Source: Pedobacter sp. Leaf194 (GTDB lineage: Bacteria > Bacteroidota > Bacteroidia > Sphingobacteriales > Sphingobacteriaceae). Taken from it: a DNA stretch of 64,000 nt. Shown piece by piece: positions 33,809 through 43,314 of this stretch; positions within the stretch are counted from its first letter, which is position 1, and every line of letters begins with the position of its first letter. The DNA is taken from positions 83,460-147,459 of the forward strand of contig NZ_LMPU01000014.1 of the NCBI RefSeq assembly GCF_001423945.1, read 5' to 3'. The translations under genes and the position numbers were made by a program. The notes under the pieces were generated by a model that searched no databases, had not been told where the DNA came from, and was given only the letters and a program-made list of their open reading frames with translations.

Positions 33809-35599
33809 CTAATAACCGTACAATTGTCCGCCTAATTTAGGGTTTGCATCAATAACCGACTGAGGTAAAGGAAGCAATTCGCTTTTATTCGGAGTAAAGG
33901 CAACTGCATAGTAGGCCAGTAATGTTGTATTAATTGTGGTTGCGTTCCAGGCCACGCTTGCCGAGCCAGCCGGCGCTGCAGGCGAGGGTGCATAAAATGA
34001 ATTTAACCAAACAACAGTAGGTTGATTTGGGGTGTAATACATGGTTGCTGGCAAATTGTTGTAAGGTGCAGCTTTGGCAACCATTAAAGCCAAATTCGCC
34101 TTGGTTTCTGCAATTTTAGTCGAAAGTAAATTCCATCTAATCAAGTCGTATTTTCTAATTCCTTCGCCGCCGAATTCGAATTGACGTTCTTTAACAATTG
34201 CGTTAAAGAAACCCAGGTAATCGGAAGGTGTTGTACCTATTAAAGCAGCGTTGCCACCAAACCCGCGTGTTCTTACCTGTTCAAATGCAGATTTAGCCAC
34301 TGCAGACGGCCCCGAATTCAATTCATTATCTGCTTCAGCAAACATCAGTAACACATCAGCGTAGCGGATAACCGGCCAGTTAACACCGAAATACTGTGAT
34401 GCGCTGGTTGTAACCGATGGCACTTGCCAGTCTCTTCTAAATTTACCATCGAGCATGGTTACTAAACTACGCGGACGTAAAGTCATATCCAGGTTGATAT
34501 CGTAAGGTGCACAAGTTACGTCGCGTCTTCTGTCGTTTGCATCAAAAGCGTAAAAATATGTTGGCAGGATTGTTAGCGCAGCATTACCTACGGCAGTGGT
34601 ACCTGGCGTTGGCACGGTGAATTGTCGTGGTCCGTTATAATAGCCTAATTTACTATCTCCAACACCAGAGCTTCCGCCTGTCATACCCACTTCCCATAAA
34701 ACTTCCCCGTTAGCTTCAAATTTATGTGCATTAACACCATCTTTAAAAACCGATTGAAAACTTGGGTTAAGTTTATGATCAGGTCTTGCCATAATAATTG
34801 CACATTCATCTCTCGCGATTTGATAGAATGTTTTGTAATCGGCATTACGTTTCATGGTCTTATCCTGTCTTAAAGAATAGCCTCCACGGAAAAGCGCATA
34901 TCTGGCACGCAAAGCTCTGATGGCGCCCTGGCTCATCCTGTCGCTTGTAACCGAAGATTCTGTGCGCCAAGGCACCAGAGGCGCCGCGATTGCTAAATCT
35001 CTAATAATTCGGTTGTAAATTGTATCTCTGTCTGTTCTTGCGTTGTAAGGGTCTGAAACATTAATTGATGAAGTAAACTGAGCAGGAACATCGCCCCAGT
35101 TTCTTACCACTTCGAAATAAAATTGTGCCCTTAATGCTAACGCTTCGCCATATAATCTCTTTAATTCTTTCTGATCTGATGCGCTACCGTTAGTATATGC
35201 ATCCATTTTCGGAATGTTATCAATGCAGATATTAGCCCTTTCGATGCCTACGTACAGCTGATTAAATGGCCCGGCAAGTTGAGTATTTGCAGGTTGCACG
35301 TTATAGTGCGCAATGTCCCTTCTTTCATTATCAGGATACGGCGTTCCGCCTTGCCCCATCATTTCATCACTATCGTAAGGGTAATACATACTTAAACGAA
35401 TTCCGTAGCCCTGGTCGCCACCAAGTGATGAGTAAACACCTAAAAGTGCTTTTTGTGCATTGGTAACGTTGCTAAAAACATAGTCGTTACCGAATGATGA
35501 AATAGGTTCTACTTCTAAAAATTTCTTGCAGGAAGATATCGTGAAGATGGTTGCGGTGATAAAAAGTCCGCTTATAATAAGTTTTAAATTAGTTTTCAT
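33809..35599 (-). CDS. SusD/RagB-family glycan-binding lipoprotein
   Basis: 596 residues. The lipoprotein signal ends ISSCKKFLEVEP with the lipidated cysteine at residue 24. SusD features: TNAQKALLGVYSSLGGDQGYG, helical TPR-like regions (YGEALALRAQFYFEVVRNWGDVP) and the C-terminal RQFEFGGEGIRKYDLIRWN and ADVLLMFAEADNE. It sits at the outer-membrane surface as the lid of the SusC channel and binds the oligosaccharide. The pectin neighbourhood suggests galacturonan or rhamnogalacturonan fragments. It is 19 bases downstream of susC. Confidence 0.95.
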   Translation of the reverse strand: MKTNLKLIISGLFITATIFTISSCKKFLEVEPISSFGNDYVFSNVTNAQKALLGVYSSLGGDQGYGIRLSMYYPYDSDEMMGQGGTPYPDNERRDIAHYNVQPANTQLAGPFNQLYVGIERANICIDNIPKMDAYTNGSASDQKELKRLYGEALALRAQFYFEVVRNWGDVPAQFTSSINVSDPYNARTDRDTIYNRIIRDLAIAAPLVPWRTESSVTSDRMSQGAIRALRARYALFRGGYSLRQDKTMKRNADYKTFYQIARDECAIIMARPDHKLNPSFQSVFKDGVNAHKFEANGEVLWEVGMTGGSSGVGDSKLGYYNGPRQFTVPTPGTTAVGNAALTILPTYFYAFDANDRRRDVTCAPYDINLDMTLRPRSLVTMLDGKFRRDWQVPSVTTSASQYFGVNWPVIRYADVLLMFAEADNELNSGPSAVAKSAFEQVRTRGFGGNAALIGTTPSDYLGFFNAIVKERQFEFGGEGIRKYDLIRWNLLSTKIAETKANLALMVAKAAPYNNLPATMYYTPNQPTVVWLNSFYAPSPAAPAGSASVAWNATTINTTLLAYYAVAFTPNKSELLPLPQSVIDANPKLGGQLYGY

Positions 35600-35618
35600 T
35601 GTTGCTCTAATTAGAATG

Positions 35619-38600
35619 TTATAGCGTAAAGTTTAAGCCGAAAATAAATGCCCTGCTTCTTGGGTAAGCCGAGTAATCTACACCTGGAGTTGTACCGGTA
35701 GCACGGCGGGTGTTCACTTCTGGGTCGTAGCCGGAGTAGTTTGTTATAACTGCAAGATTGTTAACTGTAGCGTACAAGCGCATTCTGTTGATCTTAAATC
35801 TTTTTAGTAAATCAGCTGGCAAAGTATATCCCAGGGTAATGTTATTTATTCTCAGAAACGAGCCATCTTCTACAGCGTAAGAATTAACGAAGAAAGAACT
35901 GTTGCTTGTTAACGGGCTCCATAAGGTAGCGTTTGCATTCAAAGCCGCTAATTCTCCCGGGTCTGTAACTACAACGCCCTGATCATTTACGTTTCGCCAT
36001 CTGCCGTTCATAGTTGCCAGTAAATTTCCGTTCGCTGTATAGCCGCTTGTAAACTCCAGTTTATTGGCATTTAAAATATCGTTGCCAACCTGGAAGTTAA
36101 CAAACACATTTAAGTCGAAGCTTTTGTAGGTAAATGACTGATTAAAACCACCGGTAAATTTAGGATTCGCATCTCCAATAATTGTCCGGTCATTAGTTAT
36201 ATCAACAATGCCATCCCCATTTAGATCTTTAAATTTAATTACACCAGGTTTTGGTACCAAGGAAGTAACACTGGAGTTATTCGGAACACCCGGTTTTAAA
36301 GTATAAGCGCCATTAGCGTAGTTAAAATCTTCTATTTTGTAAAAACCATCGGTAACCAATCCATACATTTTACCAACGGCCTGCCCAACTGCCACCTGAT
36401 AATCGGCTGGTACGTTTGTTCCCGCCCAACCAGAATTAATCAAGAAAGACTTTTGGTAATCGCCAAGGCTTTCGACCCGGTTTTTATTAAATGAAATGTT
36501 GAAATTAGTAGACCACGAGAAGTTTTTAGTCTGCACCGGCGTTCCGTTAATTTGAAATTCTATCCCTTTATTGCTTGTAGAACCAATATTCTGCAATTGG
36601 AAGGCATATCCGCTGGTTGATGGAAACGGATTATTTACAAGCAGGCCATTAGTTTTATTACTATACAAATCAAGTGAGAATTGGAGTCTGTTGTTTAAGA
36701 AACCCGCATCCAAGCCAATGTTTCTCGATATTGTAGTTTCCCATTTCAGGTTCGGGTTAGCCAGTTCCGTTGCAACCAACGCCGTTACCAAAGTGTTATT
36801 TATATCGTAAAAAGCATTTGGCTTAAACTGCGTTGTGTATAAAAAATCAGAGATACGGTTGTTTCCGGCTTCGCCATAACTTACCCTTAACTTTAAATCA
36901 TTCAGGCTGATTGAATTCTTAAACTTTTCCATGAACTTTTCATCCGAAATTCTCCACGCCACTGAACCTGAAGGGAAGTAACCCCATTTGTTTCCTTCAG
37001 CAAATTTTGAAGACCCATCGGCACGCATGGTTAAGGTTAGCAGGTATTTTTTATCGAATGAATAATTAAATCTGCTAAACACCGAGAATAATCTTGCTGT
37101 TAAATCGCTTGATGTTGCTGCTCCGGCAGGAGTTGTACCCAAAGACATGTTTGCCAAAGCCCGTTCAGCAGTTATCCCAATAGGGAATAACCTGTTTTCG
37201 GTATAGTACGCCTGAATTTTATCCTGATAAAGTTCCTGACCGATTAAGGCATCAATGCTGTGGTGTTTACTAAACTCAGTTTTTGAGCCCGAGTTTGTGT
37301 ACGAAAGCACATTTGAATTGTTAATGATTTGGCGGTTGGATGTTGCAATTGATGCAATTGGCTGTGAAGAGCCAACTAATCTTGATTCGTTTGTGATGAT
37401 ATCATTAAATACATTCGTTCTGTTATTATTAAAATCTACACCTAATGTACTTTTAAAAGAGATGCCTTTGTAGATGCTATAGTTAAAATACCCGTTAAAG
37501 TTGGTAACATTTGTAAATGCCTTTTTATACTCTGCCTCATTTAATAATAATGGATTCACAAGTGATAAACTATTCCCGTTTGTTTCACTGGCATAATCCG
37601 GATCGTAAGCGTAAATATCCTGGCCTTTAACCAGTAACGGACGATATTTTACGGCCTGGCGTAATCTGTTTAAAGATGATGAACCTTCGCTACTCGTTCC
37701 TGCGCCGTTTACAACGGTGTTGTTATAGCGTACATTAAAACCAACTTTTAGTTTATCATTAAATTTATGGTCGAATTTGAAGTTTATTAGCTTTCTGTCG
37801 AAATCAGAAGCAAGCATTACACCATCTTCAGTATTTGAAGTTACGCTTAAATTGAAGGTAGATTTTGCATCTCCACCGGTAACGCTAACATTGTGGGTTT
37901 GCATTAAAGCATTTCTGCCAAATAATTCTTCCTGCCAATCTACAAAAGGGGTACTTTTATAGCTTTCCAAATCGTTGAAAGTGCCATAATAACCAGCATA
38001 CAAACTTTCGCTTGTTGCATTACCACGACTTGCCTCGTACTGATATTTCACAAAATCGTAAGGGTTCAATACCTCAAGTTTATTGGCTAACTGCCTAAAA
38101 CCAACCAAGCCATTATAGTTGATGGTTGTTTTCATTTCCCGACCGCCTTTTGTGGTGATAAGCACCACACCATTAGCGCCACGCGAACCGTAAATGGCTG
38201 TTGCCGATGCGTCTTTTAAAACGTCGATACTTTCGATATCCTGCGGAGATAAAACCGAGAGTGCGTTTTCTACCTGCACACCATCAACAACATATAAAGG
38301 CGTGTTATCTTGTGTAATCGAACCGCCACCCCGTACTCTAATTTGCGCAGTGGCATTTGGTGTACCTTCAGAAACGGTAATTTGAACACCAGCCAATCGT
38401 CCGGAAATTGCTTCTGCCAGAGAGTTGTTCGGTATATCTTTCAATTGCTTAGCGCCCACCGAAGATACCGACCCGGTTAAATCTCTACGGTTTACCGTTG
38501 CGTATCCAATGGCAACAACTTCTTCCAAATCAGTAGAATTCGATTCTAAAAGCACCTTTAAGCTTGTTTGGCTTCCAACTGCTAGCTCTTTAGACGTGTA

Positions 38601-38852
38601 ACCAACATAATTAAACACCAAAACAGCGCCCGGTGAAACCGTTATTGAAAACCTTCCATTATCGTCTGTTTGGGTACCCGTTTTAGTTCCTTTAATTAAA
38701 ACGCTAACACCTGGTATGGTTTCGCCGCCTTTCTCTGAAACTGTTCCAGAAACCTGCCTGGTCTGCGCCCCGGCCAGGCCGAAATAAAAAGTAAAAAGAG
38801 TGAGTAAAAGTAGAATTCTGCTCATAACATATCTGAATTTGATTTGATTCAT
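35619..38852 (-). CDS. SusC/RagA-family TonB-dependent outer-membrane receptor
   Basis: 1077 residues. Signal peptide, then a carboxypeptidase-like regulatory domain (about 32-115; VSGTVSEKGGETIPGVSVLI), the TonB box/plug region (EEVVAIGYATVNRRDLTGSV, then RVRGGGSITQDNTPLYVVDG) and a large beta-barrel ending in FIFGLNFTL. It takes up oligosaccharides through the outer membrane with SusD. There is no N-terminal STN domain, so it is not an ECF/anti-sigma signalling receptor; control by the divergent LacI regulator is more likely. Length is normal. Confidence 0.96.
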   Translation of the reverse strand: MNQIKFRYVMSRILLLLTLFTFYFGLAGAQTRQVSGTVSEKGGETIPGVSVLIKGTKTGTQTDDNGRFSITVSPGAVLVFNYVGYTSKELAVGSQTSLKVLLESNSTDLEEVVAIGYATVNRRDLTGSVSSVGAKQLKDIPNNSLAEAISGRLAGVQITVSEGTPNATAQIRVRGGGSITQDNTPLYVVDGVQVENALSVLSPQDIESIDVLKDASATAIYGSRGANGVVLITTKGGREMKTTINYNGLVGFRQLANKLEVLNPYDFVKYQYEASRGNATSESLYAGYYGTFNDLESYKSTPFVDWQEELFGRNALMQTHNVSVTGGDAKSTFNLSVTSNTEDGVMLASDFDRKLINFKFDHKFNDKLKVGFNVRYNNTVVNGAGTSSEGSSSLNRLRQAVKYRPLLVKGQDIYAYDPDYASETNGNSLSLVNPLLLNEAEYKKAFTNVTNFNGYFNYSIYKGISFKSTLGVDFNNNRTNVFNDIITNESRLVGSSQPIASIATSNRQIINNSNVLSYTNSGSKTEFSKHHSIDALIGQELYQDKIQAYYTENRLFPIGITAERALANMSLGTTPAGAATSSDLTARLFSVFSRFNYSFDKKYLLTLTMRADGSSKFAEGNKWGYFPSGSVAWRISDEKFMEKFKNSISLNDLKLRVSYGEAGNNRISDFLYTTQFKPNAFYDINNTLVTALVATELANPNLKWETTISRNIGLDAGFLNNRLQFSLDLYSNKTNGLLVNNPFPSTSGYAFQLQNIGSTSNKGIEFQINGTPVQTKNFSWSTNFNISFNKNRVESLGDYQKSFLINSGWAGTNVPADYQVAVGQAVGKMYGLVTDGFYKIEDFNYANGAYTLKPGVPNNSSVTSLVPKPGVIKFKDLNGDGIVDITNDRTIIGDANPKFTGGFNQSFTYKSFDLNVFVNFQVGNDILNANKLEFTSGYTANGNLLATMNGRWRNVNDQGVVVTDPGELAALNANATLWSPLTSNSSFFVNSYAVEDGSFLRINNITLGYTLPADLLKRFKINRMRLYATVNNLAVITNYSGYDPEVNTRRATGTTPGVDYSAYPRSRAFIFGLNFTL

Positions 38853-38866
38853 GCAATCGCTCGCAT
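38851..38866. promoter_or_regulatory. Second operator-like palindrome at susC start
   Basis: ATGCAATCGCTCGCAT has the TGCAATCG half and forms an inverted ATGC/GCAT pair. It overlaps the first two bases of the susC start codon, so it may be a secondary operator or coincidence. Confidence 0.3.
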
Positions 38867-38976
38867 GTAGAATATTATTCTTAGTTAAAGAGAATATTCA
38901 TCGTTAATATTTGGTTTTATAGTGTAACAATTTTACAAACTAAAAATGTCTTGACGGTCATTTTAGTTAAAAAACT

Positions 38977-38990
38977 GTGCAATCGTTCCC
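38977..38990. promoter_or_regulatory. Candidate LacI-family operator between susC and lacI-type gene
   Basis: GTGCAATCGTTCCC, identical to the site in the GH43/CE8 divergon. It lies 124 bases upstream of the susC ATG and 86 bases upstream of the regulator ATG, the expected place for control of susCD plus autoregulation. Confidence 0.6.
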
Positions 38991-39076
38991 AAAAACGTAC
39001 TTCAGACGTTTATTAAAAATAGCCATTGGGCGGCCTTGTAGATATATTTTTTGTAAATTGTGGGCAAGTTCGTAAA

Positions 39077-40111
39077 ATGAGATTTGAAACATCGACCATA
39101 AAAGACATTGCTAAAGCCCTCGGACTTTCTACATCTACGGTTTCCAGGGCTTTAAGAGACCGTTACGAAATCAGTGATGAAACAAAAAAGATCGTTTTAG
39201 CCTATGCAGAAAAGGTAAATTACCGTGCAAACCCGATTGCCCGCAGTTTGAAGGAGCGCCGCAGTTATTCGATAGGAATTATCGTAAGTGAAATAGCCAA
39301 CAATTTCTTTTCTCAGGTTATTAACGGTATCGAATCAATTGCTTACGCCAACGATTATCACGTAATTATTTCGCAAAGCCACGAATCCCATGAACAGGAA
39401 AAACTGAACGTTGAGCACCTTGCCTCCCGCTCAATTGATGGTTTATTGATTGCCCTTTCATCAGAAACGCAGGACATTGATTACCTTAGAGATTTGTACG
39501 CAAAAGGCTTACCGATTGTATTTTTCGACAGAGTGCCTGATAATTTCGAAACACATAAAGTTATCGCCAATAATTTCAAAGGCTCATTCGATGCAACTGA
39601 ACATCTTATTCTCTCAGGAAAAAGGACGATTGCACACCTCACCAATTCTGAAACTTTATCAAACACTAAAGAACGGCTGGAAGGTTACAAAGCCGCTTTG
39701 GCCAAATATCATATCGAATTTAATGAGGAACTTGTTAAATTTTGTCAGCATGGGGGTATGCACAGCGCAGAACTGGAACATGCTGTTAAGCAACTTCTAC
39801 CGCTTAAACCCGATGGGATTTTCATTTCGAGCGATAGGTTAACGACCGGCTGCATTATGGCCCTGAAGAAAACGAATCCGGAGGTTGCTCATAAAATTGC
39901 CATTGCAGGTTTTACAAATTCAAATCTGGTAGAATTATTTAGTCCTTCGTTAACTACGGTTAAACAACCCGCTTTCGAAATTGGCCAGGTTGCTACAGAA
40001 CTATTAATTTCCATGATTGAAGCCAAACGACCGGTTACGGAGTTTGAAACCAAAATTTTAGACACAGAACTGGTTAGGATGCAAAAAAACCTGGGCAACC
40101 GATTTCTTTAA
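39077..40111 (+). CDS. LacI-family transcriptional regulator of pectin locus
   Basis: 344 residues from the ATG at 39077; a TTG 17 codons earlier is unlikely because the helix-turn-helix begins right here (TIKDIAKALGLSTSTVSRAL). The hinge helix region is NPIARSLKERRSYSIG, and the sugar-binding domain runs from about 60 to 335 with GIIVSEIANNFFSQVINGIE. It is divergent from susC and followed by the unrelated rlmI-like gene. Inference: it binds the CG-centred TGCAATCGTT sites and is released by a uronate or its catabolite. Confidence 0.92.
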   Translation: MRFETSTIKDIAKALGLSTSTVSRALRDRYEISDETKKIVLAYAEKVNYRANPIARSLKERRSYSIGIIVSEIANNFFSQVINGIESIAYANDYHVIISQSHESHEQEKLNVEHLASRSIDGLLIALSSETQDIDYLRDLYAKGLPIVFFDRVPDNFETHKVIANNFKGSFDATEHLILSGKRTIAHLTNSETLSNTKERLEGYKAALAKYHIEFNEELVKFCQHGGMHSAELEHAVKQLLPLKPDGIFISSDRLTTGCIMALKKTNPEVAHKIAIAGFTNSNLVELFSPSLTTVKQPAFEIGQVATELLISMIEAKRPVTEFETKILDTELVRMQKNLGNRFL

Positions 40112-40174
40112 ATTTCCCGTCAAACTTACCTTTAGTAGGACGGCTGGCTTACTTACACACTGAAAAGTAATTAT

Positions 40175-40182
40175 TACCTTTG
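40175..40182 (+). promoter_or_regulatory. Bacteroidota -7 element for rlmI-like gene
   Basis: TACCTTTG matches TAnnTTTG and ends 4 bases before the ATG at 40187. If used, the mRNA would be almost leaderless. Confidence 0.45.
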
Positions 40183-40186
40183 CACA

Positions 40187-41371
40187 ATGGTAGATATCAT
40201 CTTAAAAAAGGGCAAAGAAAAAGCAGCAATACAAAGGCATCCGTGGGTATTTTCTGGTGCTTTAGAGAAAGTTAAAGGAAAACCCGAAGATGGTGATGTT
40301 GTGAAGGTATTCGCCTTCGATAATGAATTTTTAGGTTACGGCTACTTTAACAGCAATTCACGCGTAGCCGTGCGTCTGCTGGAATGGGATGAAAAGCAGG
40401 TTATAGACAGGAGCTGGTATCAAAATCGTTTAAAACAAGCCATCGCTTCGCGGAAATTTATATTGACAGAAGAAACAAATACCTGCCGCCTGGTTTTCTC
40501 CGAAGCTGATTTTTTACCTGGCTTAATTGTAGATAAGTATGCTGATTTTTTATCCCTGCAAATTCTAAGTTCGGGTATTGAAAAGGTAAAAACCGACATT
40601 GTTGAAGTTCTTAGAAGCGAGCTTAATCCAAAAGGAATTTTTGATAAAAGTGATGCAACCGCTCGCGGGCATGAAGGTTTACCAATTGAAAACGGACTTT
40701 TGTGGGGTGAAAATCCACCAGAATTCCTGGAAGTAAAAGAGAATGGAATTGTTTACAACATCAATATCGCCGAAGGCCAAAAATCTGGTTTTTATTGCGA
40801 TCAGCGTGATAACCGGAAAATTTTAGCAAGCTACACAAAAGGCAAAAAGGTTTTAGATTGTTTCAGTTATAGTGGAGGTTTCAGCTTAAATAGTTTGGCA
40901 AATGGTGCTGAAGCCGTTACCAGTGTAGACAGTTCTGCTTTGGCTATTGATACGCTGAAACAAAATATTGATCTGAATAAATTTGAGGCAGCAAAAGTAA
41001 CTACCATACAATCTGACGTTAATAAACAACTCCGTGCTTTTAAGGATTCGGGAGAATTATTTGATGTTATTGTTTTAGATCCACCAAAATACGCACCGTC
41101 CCGTTCGGCATTAGATAGAGCTGCCAGGGCATACAAAGATTTGAACAGACTCGGCATGTTACTGCTAAAACCGGGCGGCTTGCTGGCTACATTTTCTTGT
41201 TCCGGTGCGGTTGATATCGAAACTTTTAAGCAAATTATTGCCTGGGCTGCACTCGATGCCGGAAAAGAAGTTCAGATTATAAAACAATTTTGCCAACCTG
41301 AGGATCACCCTGTTCGCATTTCCTTCTCTGAAGGAGAATATTTAAAAGGTTTGTTACTACGGGTTTTGTAA
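40187..41371 (+). CDS. 23S rRNA (cytosine-C5) methyltransferase, RlmI-like
   Basis: 394 residues. An N-terminal PUA-type RNA-binding domain (about 1-75: RHPWVFSGALEKVKGKPEDGDVV) is followed by a linker and a SAM-dependent Rossmann methyltransferase: KVLDCFSYSGGFSLNSLANGA (SAM motif), TSVDSSALAIDTL and the DPPKYAPSRSA catalytic loop. RlmI of E. coli methylates C1962 of 23S rRNA. Length and order agree with that family. It is probably monocistronic. Confidence 0.88.
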   Translation: MVDIILKKGKEKAAIQRHPWVFSGALEKVKGKPEDGDVVKVFAFDNEFLGYGYFNSNSRVAVRLLEWDEKQVIDRSWYQNRLKQAIASRKFILTEETNTCRLVFSEADFLPGLIVDKYADFLSLQILSSGIEKVKTDIVEVLRSELNPKGIFDKSDATARGHEGLPIENGLLWGENPPEFLEVKENGIVYNINIAEGQKSGFYCDQRDNRKILASYTKGKKVLDCFSYSGGFSLNSLANGAEAVTSVDSSALAIDTLKQNIDLNKFEAAKVTTIQSDVNKQLRAFKDSGELFDVIVLDPPKYAPSRSALDRAARAYKDLNRLGMLLLKPGGLLATFSCSGAVDIETFKQIIAWAALDAGKEVQIIKQFCQPEDHPVRISFSEGEYLKGLLLRVL

Positions 41372-41416
41372 AATCGTCGAACTGTTTCGCAGGGTTTGTT
41401 TTCAGCCCTTTAAAAG

Positions 41417-41653
41417 CTAACTTTCAAGTTTTTCGTACTCGCCTTTAAAAGCATAATAACCGAAAATCATTAAACCTAAGCATATTGGGAAAAATATGAA
41501 AATGATGATGCTCCATTGTAGAATGGCGTTTGTCCGCTCGATTTCTGTATGCGTCAAACCAACTTTGTTTATCGCCTGAATAATTAAGAAAGTCATTGCA
41601 ATTGGCCCTAAAGCAATCCAGCATAAACCCAAAAATCTTTTTATCGTGTTCAT
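41417..41653 (-). CDS. Small two-helix membrane protein, partner of MHS transporter
   Basis: 78 residues with two hydrophobic helices (about 8-27 and 45-67) and a basic start. It begins 3 bases after the MHS transporter stop, so the two are co-transcribed. It resembles the DUF6814-type small proteins that accompany Bacteroidota metabolite:proton symporters. An accessory subunit role is plausible but not shown. Confidence 0.7.
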   Translation of the reverse strand: MNTIKRFLGLCWIALGPIAMTFLIIQAINKVGLTHTEIERTNAILQWSIIIFIFFPICLGLMIFGYYAFKGEYEKLES

Positions 41654-41656
41654 AAT

Positions 41657-43180
41657 TTAATCGTTTAGCTTTTCGTCTCTTTTGTTCGATAAATAAATGG
41701 TTCCGATTACAAGACTTAATGCTGCAATGCCAATTGGATACCAAAGGCCTGAAAGTGGCGTAGAACCTTCAAAGCTTGCAATAAGTGTAGCAATAAACGG
41801 AACCAGACCTCCAAATACACCGTTGCCAATATGATAGGGTAAGGACATTGAGGTGTAGCGGATTTTTGTTGGAAAAAGTTCGACCAAAAATGCAGCAATT
41901 GGCCCGTAAACCATAGTGACCAATAAGATCTGAAAGAATACCAGTCCAACAAACTTCCAGAAAATTGGTTCTGGTAAAATCTTATTTTTAACTACTTCGG
42001 TTCCTCGCTGAAAAACTTTCGAAAGCGAAACAGTATCCGTTATCACCTTCGAATAACCAGAGCCATCTTTAAAAGAAAACTTGGTTTCTACAGTTCTTAG
42101 GGTATCGTTAGAGTTTGGCACGGCAACAAATACCGGCGAACCTTGAATCTTTGAAACCAGTTCATTTTTAGCAAAGTTTTCTTCACTGGTATCGCTTAGA
42201 AAGGTTTTGTAAATTGGCCTGTAAAAGATTATGCCTAAAAGCATTCCGATTAGCATAATCCATTTCCGCCCAACTTTATCACTCCAGGCGCCAAAAACCA
42301 CAAAAAAAGGTGCGGCAAAAGCTATTCCCCAAAGTAGAATATACCTCGAATCGTTAAACTCGAGCTTGCATGTGTTCTCCAAAAACGATTGTGCATAAAA
42401 CTGGCCGGTGTACCAGATAACGCCCTGCCCCATTGTAGCGCCAAAAAGAGCAAGCAAAACCATTTTAAAGTTAGCCTTATTATTAAAACTCTCTTTCAAT
42501 GGATTCTTGGAAACCTTCCCCTCCGACTTTAACTTGGAAAACATAGGAGATTCATGCATTTTCATGCGTATATAAATCGAAACGCCAACCAACACAATCG
42601 ACAGCAAGAATGGCACCCGCCAGCCCCAATCAGCAAAATTTTCGGCGCCCAAAATATTCTTGGTAATAACGATTATGCCAAGAGAGAGGAATAAACCGAG
42701 CGTTGCCGTAGTTTGAATCCAGCTGGTAAAAAAACCCCGCCTGTTCTTTGGTGCATGCTCTGCTACGTACGTTGCTGCGCCACCATATTCGCCTCCAAGT
42801 GCCAAACCTTGCACAAGCCTTAAAATAAGAACGAGAATAGGCGCCGCGTAACCAATGGTTTTATATGATGGGATAAGGCCGATAAGAAAAGTTGAGCCAC
42901 CCATTAATACCAGAGTGAGCAGAAAGGTATATTTCCGGCCAATTAAATCGCCAAGCCGCCCGAAAACAAGTGCTCCGAATGGCCTAACAATAAAACCTGC
43001 AGCGAAAATAGCAAGCGTATTTATCAGCGCTGAGGCTCCGGCATCTTCAGGAAATAACTGATGCCCGATTATTACTGCTAAACTGCCGAAAATGTAAAAA
43101 TCGTACCATTCTATCAAAGTTCCTAAAGATGATGCACCTATAACTTTGAAAATATTATTTTTCGGCAGTGTTTCGCTCAT
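41657..43180 (-). CDS. MFS transporter, metabolite:H+ symporter (MHS) family, with inserted loop
   Basis: 507 residues from the ATG at 43180 (a TTG 20 codons upstream gives a non-typical N-terminus). MHS signature: GASSLGTLIEWYDFYIFGSLA, then FGRLGDLIGRKYTF and GLALGGEYGGAATYVAEHAP. About 12 helices. Between two late helices there is a polar insertion of about 90 residues (about 322-412), absent from E. coli ProP or KgtP. Such carriers import organic acids or osmolytes; the substrate is unknown. The small membrane protein gene follows. Confidence 0.88.
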   Translation of the reverse strand: MSETLPKNNIFKVIGASSLGTLIEWYDFYIFGSLAVIIGHQLFPEDAGASALINTLAIFAAGFIVRPFGALVFGRLGDLIGRKYTFLLTLVLMGGSTFLIGLIPSYKTIGYAAPILVLILRLVQGLALGGEYGGAATYVAEHAPKNRRGFFTSWIQTTATLGLFLSLGIIVITKNILGAENFADWGWRVPFLLSIVLVGVSIYIRMKMHESPMFSKLKSEGKVSKNPLKESFNNKANFKMVLLALFGATMGQGVIWYTGQFYAQSFLENTCKLEFNDSRYILLWGIAFAAPFFVVFGAWSDKVGRKWIMLIGMLLGIIFYRPIYKTFLSDTSEENFAKNELVSKIQGSPVFVAVPNSNDTLRTVETKFSFKDGSGYSKVITDTVSLSKVFQRGTEVVKNKILPEPIFWKFVGLVFFQILLVTMVYGPIAAFLVELFPTKIRYTSMSLPYHIGNGVFGGLVPFIATLIASFEGSTPLSGLWYPIGIAALSLVIGTIYLSNKRDEKLND

Positions 43181-43281
43181 GTAAGTGGGAATATTTGGTT
43201 TTCTAAGATAAACATTTCGGCCAAAATTAATCAGAGGCAAACCGAACGATTTAAAATGTTACAAATAAAACATTTCTGCTG

Positions 43282-43289
43282 TAGTTTTG
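43282..43289 (+). promoter_or_regulatory. Bacteroidota -7 element for bestrophin gene
   Basis: TAGTTTTG matches TAnnTTTG, 25 bases before the ATG at 43315. No clear -33 element is seen. Confidence 0.4.
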
Positions 43290-43314
43290 TATTTTCATAC
43301 GGAAAACCAAACTT

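Noticed and set aside
41372..41416. Terminator between the rlmI-like and small membrane genes
   Set aside because: Only a 4-base stem with no T-run could be drawn; too weak to report.
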